Assembly: GCA_016709765.1 (NCBI GenBank)
Contig: JADJMD010000012.1
Location: forward strand, 62,001 to 126,000
DNA: 64,000 nucleotides
Direction of reading: 5' to 3'
Source: Ignavibacteriales bacterium
GTDB lineage: Bacteria > Bacteroidota > Ignavibacteria > Ignavibacteriales > Ignavibacteriaceae
This document shows, piece by piece, positions 35,609-45,306 of this stretch; position 1 is the first letter of the stretch, and the number at the start of each line of letters is the position of its first letter. The notes beneath the pieces were generated by a model that saw nothing but the letters and a program-made list of their open reading frames with translations, did not search any database and was not told where the DNA came from. A program made the translations under genes and the position numbers.

Positions 35609-37144
35609 ATGAAGTTTTTCTATACTTTGTTTATTGTATTTACAGTTACAATCTTAACATTTTCACAAGCTTATGTTTGGGAGTTAAAACAATCAGGGTC
35701 AAGTTTGGGTGGTCCGATTGATGTTGAACAATATAATTCAGACAATGTTTATTACGGCAGCGGAAACAAAGTTTACAGAAGTATTGATAGAGGAAATACT
35801 TTTCAGCAAATGGGTAATTTAATTCCTGGTTCATCTTCTGTAAAAAGTCTTACAGTAAATGATAATGCACCTGGCACAATGGTGGTAGCAATCGAAGCAA
35901 GCCCGAATGATAAAATTTACAAAACTACTGATTATGGACAGACCTGGGTTCTAACAAACGATGAAGGGCAAATGTCTTATTTTGGAATACCTGTAAGCCA
36001 AGATCCTTCTCATCCAGATACTCTTTATACAATGGTCAACACAAACTTTAAACGCTCAACCGATTTTGGCAGCACTTGGTCAACCATCTCCAGCAGTTTT
36101 GGGCCATTAAATGCACCATGCGATATCGAAGTTTTTCCAGATACTTCAATCATACTAATCGGCGATAATGGAACAGGAATATTTAAAAGTACTGATTATG
36201 GTTTAACTTGGTCGCAGAGATACACAACATCCGGCGAAATCCCAACAGTATCAGTTGATTTTACTCATCCAGGGGTTGCGTGGGCAACTAAATGGAGCGG
36301 TGGCGGAGGAATGTTAAAATCAACTGATTATGGACAGACTTGGAATTTAGTTTCTTACTTTGGAAGTATTAATATGTGGGGTGTCCATATTCAACCGACT
36401 GACGGAAATATTATTTTATCGAACAGTTATTCAACTTCTCCAGGAAGCTGGAGATCTACAGATGCAGGTACAACTTGGAATCCAATTAACATCCCGTCAA
36501 CTGGTTATCAAGTATTTACAGTTGATTCTATGACACAGTTTGCAGCACAGGGCGGTGGTTTTTATAAACTTAATTCCCCATTCTTCATCCCTGTGGAACT
36601 TACTTCATTCAGTGCATCTTTAATTAATGACAATATTGTATTAAAATGGACTACGGCCACTGAACTTAACAATTCAGGATTTGAAATTGAAAAAAGTAAC
36701 AACAATAAGGATTTTGAAAAAATAGGATTTGTTCCTGGGTATGGCACAACTACGGAAAGCAAAAGTTACAGTTATTCAACGTCTAAAAAAGATTCAAAAC
36801 AATATTTTAGATTAAAGCAAGTTGATTTTAATGGAGCTTTTGAATATTCATCATCAGTTGAAGTTGAAGGAATTACACCAACAATATTTTCTCTGAAACA
36901 AAATTATCCGAATCCATTCAATCCAACTACAAAAATTGGATTTACACTTCCTACTGAAAGTAATGTTAAGATTAGTATATATAATTTAATCGGACAAAAA
37001 GTTGATGAGATAGTAAACTCTAAATTCTCAGCGGGAAATCATTCCGTAGCTTTTAATGCGGATAATCTTTCAAGTGGAATTTATCTTTACAAGATTGAAG
37101 CAGGAAATTTCACTTCAGTTAAAAAGATGCAATTAATGAAATAG
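35609..37144 (+). CDS. Secreted BNR/sortilin-repeat protein with type IX sorting tail
   Basis: 511 residues. Signal peptide about 1-20 (ends FSQAY). About six BNR-type repeats follow with the S.D.G.TW pattern (RSIDRGNTF, KTTDYGQTW, RSTDFGSTW, KSTDYGLTW, KSTDYGQTW, RSTDAGTTW). A beta-sandwich linker comes next (IPVELTSFSAS...VLKWTTATELNNSGFEIEKS), and then a C-terminal sorting domain with QNYPNPFNPTTKI and GIYLYKIEAG..KKMQLMK. It is exported and probably attached or released by the type IX system. Ligand or enzymatic function is not visible. Confidence 0.9.
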   Translation: MKFFYTLFIVFTVTILTFSQAYVWELKQSGSSLGGPIDVEQYNSDNVYYGSGNKVYRSIDRGNTFQQMGNLIPGSSSVKSLTVNDNAPGTMVVAIEASPNDKIYKTTDYGQTWVLTNDEGQMSYFGIPVSQDPSHPDTLYTMVNTNFKRSTDFGSTWSTISSSFGPLNAPCDIEVFPDTSIILIGDNGTGIFKSTDYGLTWSQRYTTSGEIPTVSVDFTHPGVAWATKWSGGGGMLKSTDYGQTWNLVSYFGSINMWGVHIQPTDGNIILSNSYSTSPGSWRSTDAGTTWNPINIPSTGYQVFTVDSMTQFAAQGGGFYKLNSPFFIPVELTSFSASLINDNIVLKWTTATELNNSGFEIEKSNNNKDFEKIGFVPGYGTTTESKSYSYSTSKKDSKQYFRLKQVDFNGAFEYSSSVEVEGITPTIFSLKQNYPNPFNPTTKIGFTLPTESNVKISIYNLIGQKVDEIVNSKFSAGNHSVAFNADNLSSGIYLYKIEAGNFTSVKKMQLMK

Positions 37145-37167
37145 TAATTTTTATTTATCTAATTATT

Positions 37168-37203
37168 AAAAGGATTTAAATCTTTATTGGTTTAAATCCT
37201 TTT
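37168..37203 (+). terminator. Rho-independent terminator
   Basis: Perfect 13-bp stem aaaaggatttaaa/tttaaatcctttt with a 10-base loop and a following T-rich tract, ending the BNR-repeat gene. Confidence 0.88.
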
Positions 37204-37254
37204 TCTTTATTAATCTCTGCATTATTTTTCGTCTACCAATCCTTAAGGAAAGAC

Positions 37255-38907
37255 ATGAAAAATTTATTATCTGTTCTAATATCAATCTTAATCATTTCAT
37301 CAATATCAGCACAAACTATGAAAACAGCCTTTATAAATGGAAAAATTTACACTGTAAATGAAAATCAACCTATTGCGCAAGCCGTTGTTGTTGATGGAAA
37401 CAAAATTGTATTCGTTGGATCGGATGAGGATGCTAGAAATATCATCGATTCTCAAACAGAAATAATTAATCTTAACGGCAAACTAATGCTGCCGGGATTT
37501 ATTGATAATCATGTGCATTTTTTAAGCGGTGGATTTTATTTACTAGGTATAGATTTACGTCCAGCGAATTCCACAATGGAGTTTAAAAAGATTCTGAAAG
37601 ATTATGTAGAAAAATATCCGAACAAATGGATTACGGGCGGTTATTGGGATCATGAAAAATGGGAAACAAAAGAACTTCCAACAAAAGAAATGATTGATGA
37701 AATATCTCCGAACACTCCTATTTTTGTTGAAAGATTAGATGGTCATATGGGTTTAGCAAATTCGAATGTATTAAAATTAGCTGGAATTACTAAGGATACT
37801 GAAAGTCCTGATGGTGGACTCATTGTCAAAGATCCTAAAACCGGGGAGCCAACCGGTGTGTTAAAAGACAATGCTATGAATTTTGTTTATAATATTATTC
37901 CCGCTGCATCAGCAGAAGAAAATTATGATGCCGCAATTGCTGCTCTTGAAGAATCAAAACAATTAGGTATTACAAGTGTTCAGGATATCACATTTGAGGA
38001 TGCTTTTACTACATTCAAAAAGTTACGCGAAGAAAATAAACTAACTTGTAGAATTTATACTCGCTGGCCAATAGTGGATTATAAAAGCCTTGTAGATAAA
38101 AATATAAAAATTGGTTTTGGTGATAATTATATAAGAATGGGTTCTCTCAAATCATTTGCTGATGGTTCTCTCGGTTCAAGTACAGCATGGTTTTTTGAAA
38201 AATATAATCAAGACACAACAACTTTTGGTTTACCAATGGATATTATAACCAACGGCGATATGGAAAAATGGTGTATTGACGCTGATAAAAATCATTTACA
38301 GCTTTCAGTTCATGCTATTGGTGATAGAGCTAATTCATGGATGCTTGATCTATTTGGAAAAATTTCTAAAGAAAACCCAGTATGGGATCGAAGATTTAGA
38401 CTTGAACATGCCCAGCATGTTAGATTTGAAGACATTCCTCGATTTACAAATCTTGGTGTGATCGCATCCGTTCAACCATATCACTGTATTGATGATGGTG
38501 TATGGGCAGAAAAAAGAATAGGGCCGGATCGTATAAAATATACTTATCCATTTAAATCTTTTTTAGATGCCGGGGTAAAAGTTTGTTTTGGAACCGATTG
38601 GTTTGTTGCACCACTTAATCCGCTACTAGGGCTATACGCAGCCGTTACACGCAGAACTCTTGATAATAAAAATCCAGATGGTTGGATACCAGAACAAAAG
38701 ATTTCAATTGAAGATGCAATTAAATGTTACACAATAAATTCCGCTTATGCTTCCTTTGAGGAAAACATAAAAGGCAGTATCGAAGTTGGAAAGTTAGCAG
38801 ATCTAATTGTATTGAGTGATGATATTCTCACAATTGATCCGATTAAAATAAAAGATGCAATAGTTGAGATGACCGTCTTTGATGGAAAAATAATTTATAA
38901 AAAGTAA
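37255..38907 (+). CDS. Exported amidohydrolase (YtcJ-like, amidohydrolase 3 family)
   Basis: 550 residues with a signal peptide (about 1-19, ending SSISA). The metallohydrolase barrel shows GFIDNHVHF near residue 82, a SVHAIGDRA metal/substrate site near 348-356, LEHAQHV near 381 and GTDWFVAPLNPL near 444. The family hydrolyses amides, N-formyl groups or cyclic imides; the substrate is unknown. It has its own aaggaaag site and follows a strong terminator, so it is a separate transcript. Confidence 0.87.
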   Translation: MKNLLSVLISILIISSISAQTMKTAFINGKIYTVNENQPIAQAVVVDGNKIVFVGSDEDARNIIDSQTEIINLNGKLMLPGFIDNHVHFLSGGFYLLGIDLRPANSTMEFKKILKDYVEKYPNKWITGGYWDHEKWETKELPTKEMIDEISPNTPIFVERLDGHMGLANSNVLKLAGITKDTESPDGGLIVKDPKTGEPTGVLKDNAMNFVYNIIPAASAEENYDAAIAALEESKQLGITSVQDITFEDAFTTFKKLREENKLTCRIYTRWPIVDYKSLVDKNIKIGFGDNYIRMGSLKSFADGSLGSSTAWFFEKYNQDTTTFGLPMDIITNGDMEKWCIDADKNHLQLSVHAIGDRANSWMLDLFGKISKENPVWDRRFRLEHAQHVRFEDIPRFTNLGVIASVQPYHCIDDGVWAEKRIGPDRIKYTYPFKSFLDAGVKVCFGTDWFVAPLNPLLGLYAAVTRRTLDNKNPDGWIPEQKISIEDAIKCYTINSAYASFEENIKGSIEVGKLADLIVLSDDILTIDPIKIKDAIVEMTVFDGKIIYKK

Positions 38908-38979
38908 ATATGATGCGCAGTTTATTTATGATAGTTATGATTAATTAAGAACATAACCAATCATATTTTTTATTAAGGA

Positions 38980-39831
38980 TTAGGGTTCCACTGACTTTAA
39001 AACTATTCCAACCCATTCATCCATTTTAAGATAATCAATTTCAATAAATCCAACAGCAGAATATTTTTCTTTAATTACTTCTGTATCCATTTCAAGCAAA
39101 CCGGAAAGAATTAAAATTCCATTTTGTTTTATTCTTGATTTAAATCCTTCAACAAGTTCTAATAAAATATTTTTTTGGATGTTTGCAATTATCAAATCAA
39201 AATTGATATCTACAATATCTTTTAATTCAGATTTTTTAATATCAACAATATTTTGCACATGATTTAGCTGAGTATTTTCGACTCCATTACCGAAACACCA
39301 CTCATCAATGTCAAAAGCTATAACTTTTTCAGCACCAAGTTTAGCGGCGGCGATAGCTAGAATTGCGGTCCCGGAACCTGCATCAAGAACTTTCATTCCA
39401 GGTTTTAAATATTTTTCAATAAATATTAGACAGATTTTAGTCGTTTGATGATCACCCGTACCGAATGACATTTTAGGATCAAGTGTGAGAACGATTTCAT
39501 TCTTTTGAGTCTCGTATTCTTTAAAAGTAGGTTTTATAATAATTCTATCTGTAACGCGTACAACTTCCCTGCTCTTTTCCCATTCTTCATTCCAATTTTT
39601 TTCAACAACATAATTTTCCTGTACGGAAAACTCACGTAATAATTTATTTTCTTTAAGATGATTTAATTCATCTTCAATTGATGCAATAGTAATTTTTTCA
39701 TCTTGAGCAAAAACTTTTAAGCAGTTTACCTCTTCATTTATTCCATCAATATTAAGTTCCCACAAAATTGAAGAAAGAATTTCAACATTAAACGGCTCTG
39801 CGATTATTATAAATTCTTTATATGATTTCAT
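38980..39831 (-). CDS. prmA: Ribosomal protein L11 methyltransferase
   Basis: 283 residues. N-terminal substrate-recognition half; SAM-binding motif VLDAGSGTAILAIAAAKLGA near 147-166; DPKMSFGTGDHQTT near 118-131, which is typical of PrmA; NIQKNILLEL near 217, where PrmA often has NI(L/Q)xxx. It trimethylates L11 in the cytoplasm. Same strand as dacB, 11 bp apart, so possibly co-transcribed. Confidence 0.9.
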   Translation of the reverse strand: MKSYKEFIIIAEPFNVEILSSILWELNIDGINEEVNCLKVFAQDEKITIASIEDELNHLKENKLLREFSVQENYVVEKNWNEEWEKSREVVRVTDRIIIKPTFKEYETQKNEIVLTLDPKMSFGTGDHQTTKICLIFIEKYLKPGMKVLDAGSGTAILAIAAAKLGAEKVIAFDIDEWCFGNGVENTQLNHVQNIVDIKKSELKDIVDINFDLIIANIQKNILLELVEGFKSRIKQNGILILSGLLEMDTEVIKEKYSAVGFIEIDYLKMDEWVGIVLKSVEP

Positions 39832-39842
39832 AATTATTTTAT

Positions 39843-41240
39843 TTATTCGTTTTCAGATAATATCTTACAAATTTCATCCTGAAATTCCTTCGCCTTTTTA
39901 GAAGAACCGACATAATTCTGCATCATTATTGAAAATGCTATAGTATGGCTTTTCTTATTAATTAAATAACCCGATAAAGTACTCACTCCAGTTAACGTTC
40001 CAGTTTTAGCATGAACATTATTTGCTGCTGCAGTCTTTCGCATCCTATTTTCCAGAGTTCCATCTAGTCCTGCAATGGGAAAAGAGTTGTATAAAACTTC
40101 ATATAGTTTAGGGTTTTTAGAGTAAAAATACTTTAAAATATTTACAAGAAGTTCAGCGCTTACAACATTGTAGTGTGAAACTCCAGATCCATCAACGATT
40201 CTATAGTTTTTATGATTTAATCCAATTGTATCAATCATAAGATTAATTAATTGAACCCCACTATCAGCAGTTGCGGGTTTACCAGAATATTTTTCAGATA
40301 ATACATACAGAGTCATTTCTGCACTAAGGTTATCGCTTGTCTTATTAAGATTTTCAATTAAATCACCATAACTTCTTTTGAACGTACAAATCTTGTTTGC
40401 GTCTCGCGGAGTTATTTTTATCTTTAGATCACCGCTTATACTAATAAAATTTGAGTCCAATACTTCAGAAAAAACTGTTAGAAAATACTTTTCTGGATTT
40501 AAAACATTTACAAATTTAGTTACATAGCGGTTTGAAATAGGAAATTTACCTTTAACAATTATTTCATTTTTTCTCTCTAACCAATTCCGGTTAATTTCAA
40601 ATTTATTTTCACTATCGAATGAAGATTGATTTGTGACAGAAACATAATTAGTCGTTGGATATATTGTTACAACAGGTTGATGAATATACTCTTCTTGCTG
40701 AACAATAACTTCGACGCAGTTATCATTGAGGTTTAGGGCACTTAAATATGGGGCATCCGATGATGGATCATCATCCCACATCCAACCTTTACCCCAATAC
40801 AAAGAATCTTTGAAAGAAATATCTCCATAGAGATTTCCAGCTATTGTTGATATACCCAAAGATTTTAAAGTATCAACAAAGTAATATAAATCATGAGTAG
40901 TAAAATCAGGATCACATCCGCCAACTACATAAAGATTTCCGTAAAGTGTATCGTTGGAAACATAGCCATCATAGTACAAATCAGTTTTAAATTCATATTC
41001 AGGTCCAAGATATAACAATCCTGCCGCAGATGTAATTATTTTCATGTTTGATGCTGGACGCAGAAGCATTTTTTCATTCTTTTTGTATATAGTATTATTT
41101 GATGTTAAATCTTCAACTTGAATTGAGACTAAGCAGCTTTCAAAAAATTCATCATTTAATAAATTATCGATTTTAGTTTTAGATGATTGCGGATAAACAT
41201 TGAAACATAAGAAAATTAGAAGGAAAATATTTTTTTTCAT
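39843..41240 (-). CDS. dacB: D-alanyl-D-alanine carboxypeptidase/endopeptidase (PBP4 family)
   Basis: 465 residues with a signal peptide (1-17, ends FNVYPQ). Penicillin-binding motifs: SxxK in RPASNMK near 62, SxN region SDNLSAE near 305, KTG in HAKTGTL near 413. A large insert between the first two motifs is typical of class C PBP4. It trims or cleaves peptidoglycan peptide cross-links in the periplasm. Confidence 0.9.
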   Translation of the reverse strand: MKKNIFLLIFLCFNVYPQSSKTKIDNLLNDEFFESCLVSIQVEDLTSNNTIYKKNEKMLLRPASNMKIITSAAGLLYLGPEYEFKTDLYYDGYVSNDTLYGNLYVVGGCDPDFTTHDLYYFVDTLKSLGISTIAGNLYGDISFKDSLYWGKGWMWDDDPSSDAPYLSALNLNDNCVEVIVQQEEYIHQPVVTIYPTTNYVSVTNQSSFDSENKFEINRNWLERKNEIIVKGKFPISNRYVTKFVNVLNPEKYFLTVFSEVLDSNFISISGDLKIKITPRDANKICTFKRSYGDLIENLNKTSDNLSAEMTLYVLSEKYSGKPATADSGVQLINLMIDTIGLNHKNYRIVDGSGVSHYNVVSAELLVNILKYFYSKNPKLYEVLYNSFPIAGLDGTLENRMRKTAAANNVHAKTGTLTGVSTLSGYLINKKSHTIAFSIMMQNYVGSSKKAKEFQDEICKILSENE

Positions 41241-41281
41241 TTAACTACCTAGAAGTAATAATAATTTTATACGCGATGGGA

Positions 41282-42643
41282 TTAAAAATAATTACGGACT
41301 CTAAACTCAGCACCAATTTCTTCTTCTACAACTTTGCGGGATTTTTCAATTTCAACTTCATCTAAAGAAACTACGCTCATAACAACTTTTTTAACAAAAG
41401 GTTTTGCAAGCCGAGCAAAATTTTTCATCTCCTCAAAATGATTCTCACTAACCCGCATTAGTTTGGCATATTGTTTTGAGTCAAATGAATTAAAACTAAT
41501 TGATACAATATCAATAAGATCTTTCATTTCTGGGGTTATATCTCTTTTGTTAATCAAATTACCATGACCATCTGTATTAATTCTGGTTTTACCGCCATTT
41601 TCTTTAACATACTTTGCAATTTCCTTAACAATCCCCCAGCGGATTGTAGGTTCGCCGTAACCACAAAAAACAATTTCATCGTACTTAGTTGGATCACCAA
41701 TTTCCTTAATATAAACATCCGCCGTTGGTTCTTCAGATTTTTTCATTCCCAGATTATATCCACGCAAAAATGGATCTTCCTTCCTTCTACAAAAAGTACA
41801 ATCAGCATTACAACGATTTGTGATATTGATATATAAAGAATTACCAAGTAAGTATGTATAACTTGTCTTAGGTAATGATCCAATTCCAAAAAATCTAAAA
41901 CTATTTAAGGATGTAATTCTTCCAACCTCTTCAATTGAAATTTTATGAACATCTGCAATTTGCTTTGCAACAGAAGTTACATAGGCAGGTTCATTCCTCT
42001 TGCCACGATATGGCACTGGAGTCATGAACGGTGAATCTGTTTCAAGCAAAAGATGATTCAAATCTACGTGTTTTAATATTTCTCTTAATCCATCACTTTT
42101 TTTGAAAGTAATATTTCCCGTAAAAGAAATAAAATGATTCATTTTCATTAATTCAATTGCATCATCCACAGAGCCATTATAGCAATGGAATTGTGCTTTC
42201 AGTCCAGTTCCGCAATAACTCTTAATAATATCCAGCATTTCTTCATCAGAGTCACGATTATGTATAACAACCGGCAGTTCTAATTTGATGGCAAGTTCAA
42301 GTTGAGATTTGAATGCTTTAATTTGCTGATCTTTAGGAGAGAAATCATAGTAGTAATCTAACCCAATTTCGCCAATCGCCACAATCTTAGGATGTTTTGA
42401 AAGTTTTTCAATTTCGGGGATTAAAGATTCATTCCAATCTTTTGTATCGTGCGGATGGATTCCAACCGTTGCATAAACTTGTTCATATTTTTCAGCAAGA
42501 GATATTGCTTCACTTGCAGTTTTAAGATCTGTGGCAGGAATAATAATGTAATCGATTCCATTCTCTTTTGCACGATTAATTACTTCATCAATATCATCTT
42601 TATAATTTTCAAAAAATAAATGTGCGTGAGTATCTATAAACAT
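41282..42643 (-). CDS. TatD-family metallohydrolase fused to a radical SAM domain
   Basis: 453 residues from the ATG at 42643, one base after the purM stop; a longer frame uses a TTG inside purM. Residues 1-255 are a complete TatD: MFIDTHAHLF, ATVGIHPHD, GEIGLDYYYD, VIHNRDSD, LLLETDSPF. Residues 262-453 are a short radical SAM domain with NRCNADCTFC (Cys278, 282, 285) and VFCGYGEPT. TatD proteins are metal-dependent nucleases or deacylases. The radical SAM part corresponds to the 'TatD-linked' family, usually a separate neighbour gene. The substrate of the radical SAM half is unknown. Confidence 0.9.
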   Translation of the reverse strand: MFIDTHAHLFFENYKDDIDEVINRAKENGIDYIIIPATDLKTASEAISLAEKYEQVYATVGIHPHDTKDWNESLIPEIEKLSKHPKIVAIGEIGLDYYYDFSPKDQQIKAFKSQLELAIKLELPVVIHNRDSDEEMLDIIKSYCGTGLKAQFHCYNGSVDDAIELMKMNHFISFTGNITFKKSDGLREILKHVDLNHLLLETDSPFMTPVPYRGKRNEPAYVTSVAKQIADVHKISIEEVGRITSLNSFRFFGIGSLPKTSYTYLLGNSLYINITNRCNADCTFCRRKEDPFLRGYNLGMKKSEEPTADVYIKEIGDPTKYDEIVFCGYGEPTIRWGIVKEIAKYVKENGGKTRINTDGHGNLINKRDITPEMKDLIDIVSISFNSFDSKQYAKLMRVSENHFEEMKNFARLAKPFVKKVVMSVVSLDEVEIEKSRKVVEEEIGAEFRVRNYF

Positions 42644-42644
42644 T

Positions 42645-43640
42645 TTAGATAACTTCACCAATCAATAAAGGATGTTCATGTACATCGTGCGCTGCCTGAA
42701 ATGCAACTATTTTGTCAGATGGAGAAATAACCCCAATCAAACCAATGCCGCAATTAAAAACTTTGTGCATTTCTTCATTAGATATATTTGTAGTGTACTG
42801 TATCAATTTAAATATTGCGGGCATTTCCCAATTACCCCAATGGATCTGTAAATCCAAGCCTTCTGGAATTATTCGAGAGGTGTTGCCAACAACTCCTCCG
42901 CCTGTAATATGCGATAAACCTTTTACATTAACAGTTTTTTTAAGAGCGGTAATAAGATTTAGATATGATTTATGAATTTTTAACAACTCATCACCGATTG
43001 TGTTTTTAATTTCATCAACGTAATCAGTTACTTTATATTTTTCTAACAAAACTTTTCTTGCAAGTGAGTAACCATTTGTATGCAGTCCATTCGAAGGAAA
43101 TCCGATTAACAAATCTCCTTTTTGTATTCTCTTTCCATCAATTATCTTTGATTTATCAACAACTCCTACAATTGTTCCAGAAACATCAAAATCATCAGCC
43201 TGATACAAACCGGGCATTTCAGCAGTCTCACCACCAATTAATGCGCAATCATTTTCTTTACAAGCAATTGAAAAACCTTTAATAACATCCGCGGCTTTAT
43301 CCGGATTTAATTTTCCGGTTGCATAATAATCCAAAAAGAAAAGCGGCTTTGCACCGCAAACGGCAATGTCATTAACACAATGGTTTACCAAATCCTGACC
43401 AATCGTATCGTGCTTATCCATTTCTATGGCAATTTTCAGCTTCGTACCGACACCGTCAACGCTGGAAACTAAAACAGGATTTTTATAACCCGAAAAATCA
43501 GGTTCATAAAAAGCTCCAAACATCCCGATATCAGTTAAAACACTTTTATTGAATGTGGATTTTGCATAGCTTTTAATTTTATCAACAGTCTTCTCGCCTG
43601 CTTCAATATCGACTCCAGCAGCTTTGTAAGTTTGATCCAA
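42645..43640 (-). CDS. purM: Phosphoribosylformylglycinamidine cyclo-ligase (AIR synthetase)
   Basis: 331 residues from a TTG start with gagag about 7 bases upstream. Landmarks: YKAAGVDIEAGEK at the N-terminus, VSSVDGVGTKLKIA near 59, HCVNDI near 87, GGETAEMPG near 137, GLPSNGLHTNGYSLAR-type FPSNGLHTNGY near 185 and HITGGGVVGN near 245. Purine biosynthesis step five, ATP-dependent, cytoplasmic. The C-terminus is slightly shorter than usual but the fold looks complete. Confidence 0.94.
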   Translation of the reverse strand: MDQTYKAAGVDIEAGEKTVDKIKSYAKSTFNKSVLTDIGMFGAFYEPDFSGYKNPVLVSSVDGVGTKLKIAIEMDKHDTIGQDLVNHCVNDIAVCGAKPLFFLDYYATGKLNPDKAADVIKGFSIACKENDCALIGGETAEMPGLYQADDFDVSGTIVGVVDKSKIIDGKRIQKGDLLIGFPSNGLHTNGYSLARKVLLEKYKVTDYVDEIKNTIGDELLKIHKSYLNLITALKKTVNVKGLSHITGGGVVGNTSRIIPEGLDLQIHWGNWEMPAIFKLIQYTTNISNEEMHKVFNCGIGLIGVISPSDKIVAFQAAHDVHEHPLLIGEVI

Positions 43641-43774
43641 AACGAACTCTCTTTTTATAAAAATTGATAATTATTTCACAAAAAAATTTACCACAAATCC
43701 AAGATTATTACAAAGGTTACGTGAAATCACTAAGCTTTGACACTTACATTAACTCAATTCTCGGATTTACTATC

Positions 43775-44239
43775 TTAGATTAAACTTTCAGGCATCTGAA
43801 CCGCTATTACTTTACCACGTGCAGTAATTTCTCCGTTTGCAGAAACTGTAATTTCAGAAATTACTTTTCTTCCTTTTATTTCCATTACTTTTCCCCTTAG
43901 CTCAAGTTCAACACCAAGTGGAGTTGGTTTTAGATAATCAACTTGAAGAGAAGCCGTAACAAAACGAAATGGGGGTAAAGTATCCGGCTCTCTCCCATCG
44001 GCTTTATATGAAGCCAATGCAGCAGTTCCGGTTCCATGGCAATCAATTAAGGAAGCAATCAACCCACCATAAACATAACCTGGAATTGCAGTGTGATATT
44101 CCTTTGGTTTAAATTTAGAAATTGTTTCATCTCCATCCCAAATACTTTTAATTTGATGTCCGGATTCATTTAATCTACCACAGCCATAACAATGTGCTAC
44201 ATCATCAGGATAGTAATCTTGAATTGCTCTAATATCCAT
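43775..44239 (-). CDS. PaaI-type hotdog-fold thioesterase
   Basis: 154 residues with the hotdog thioesterase pattern: CYGCGRLNESGHQIK near the N-terminus, GGLIASLIDCHGTGTAALA near 58-76 with the catalytic acid, and a beta-strand end (VMEIKGRKVISEITV). Hydrolyses acyl-CoA thioesters in relatives; substrate unknown. Stands alone between purM and the permease gene. Confidence 0.85.
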   Translation of the reverse strand: MDIRAIQDYYPDDVAHCYGCGRLNESGHQIKSIWDGDETISKFKPKEYHTAIPGYVYGGLIASLIDCHGTGTAALASYKADGREPDTLPPFRFVTASLQVDYLKPTPLGVELELRGKVMEIKGRKVISEITVSANGEITARGKVIAVQMPESLI

Positions 44240-44305
44240 TTTATAAAATTCCTTAATTATATTTATTGTTTGGTATTATGCGGATAATTTATAAGTAACA
44301 GTAAG

Positions 44306-45148
44306 TTAAAACCCTAAAGCAAAAACTATTAGACCAATAGTTAGACCGATTACAAAGTTGAATATTTTTAATTTAATTGAATCTTTCAACGAATATGAAA
44401 GCATCGGCAGCATACCATGCCCATCCTGAACAATGGAACTTGTTAACAAAACGGAAAATGGAACTAGTCCTTGTGCAAAAAGAGTAACGAATATTAAATG
44501 TGGACCAGATTCCGGTATCAATCCAAGCAACGCTCCAACAAATAGAAAAACAATTTTGTATTGTGATGTGAACTGTTCTAAATGCAAATATTGAAGACCA
44601 AACTCAACAACCGTTAATGCTCCGAATGTCCAAAGAGCAGTTTTCCAAAGATGCTTTTTAATAATGTGGCCATAGATATGTTCTTTGAAATAATGTTTAA
44701 AACTTTTCTCTTTAGGATGAGTAACCATCTCCTTACAATTTTCGCAAGTAGAGATTTTATATTTTTTAACAATAATATCGATTAACCAACCACTGAATAT
44801 TCCGATAACAAATAGAATGAAAAAGAGAATAATAGCATCCTTCGGAAACATAGCTAGCATCACAAATGCTTCATCGCCTGAAACAGCTATCATAGCTCCG
44901 GAAAGGGCACCAAAACTTATTAAACCATGAATGTATAAAGATACGTTTGTAAATCCACAAATACAGCCTGGAACAGTCCCGATTAAAGAGGCTAATATAT
45001 ACTGCTTAAACTTTCGTGCATTTATAAAAAATGACTCAAGTTTGTTTTTAGTTACTACATTTATCAAATCAACTAATATCATCATTACTGCAACAAGCAA
45101 TGAAATCTGAATTGATTCTTTAACTATTTTTAATATTGTATCAATCAT
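44306..45148 (-). CDS. Putative metal exporter/permease (ArsP_2-like)
   Basis: 280 residues with about eight hydrophobic spans in two halves and a cytoplasmic loop carrying STCENCKEM and several His residues (about 145-170). A repeated G.(V/I)P(G/E)....G pattern (IGTVPGCICGF near 56; LIPESGPH near 213) marks the family annotated as putative manganese or arsenic exporter. Metal not determinable. Lies 47 bp beyond a terminator that ends the sigma-54 operon, so probably separate. Confidence 0.7.
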   Translation of the reverse strand: MIDTILKIVKESIQISLLVAVMMILVDLINVVTKNKLESFFINARKFKQYILASLIGTVPGCICGFTNVSLYIHGLISFGALSGAMIAVSGDEAFVMLAMFPKDAIILFFILFVIGIFSGWLIDIIVKKYKISTCENCKEMVTHPKEKSFKHYFKEHIYGHIIKKHLWKTALWTFGALTVVEFGLQYLHLEQFTSQYKIVFLFVGALLGLIPESGPHLIFVTLFAQGLVPFSVLLTSSIVQDGHGMLPMLSYSLKDSIKLKIFNFVIGLTIGLIVFALGF

Positions 45149-45194
45149 TTTACAGCAATAATATTATTTGTTTAATGCCATTTAGATGCAAAAA

Positions 45195-45209
45195 GCAACT
45201 ACAAGTTGC
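45195..45209 (-). terminator. Terminator ending the 45.3-54.1 kb operon
   Basis: Perfect 6-bp stem gcaact/agttgc with loop, followed on the minus strand by five T residues. It is about 100 bases past the arginine decarboxylase stop. Confidence 0.7.
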
Positions 45210-45306
45210 GGTACACAATTATCAAATATGATTCACAAATATTTTATAGACACTGAATCATAGTTATGAATTAATTATCTGACTTTTAGTTGATTTTAGT
45301 AACACT

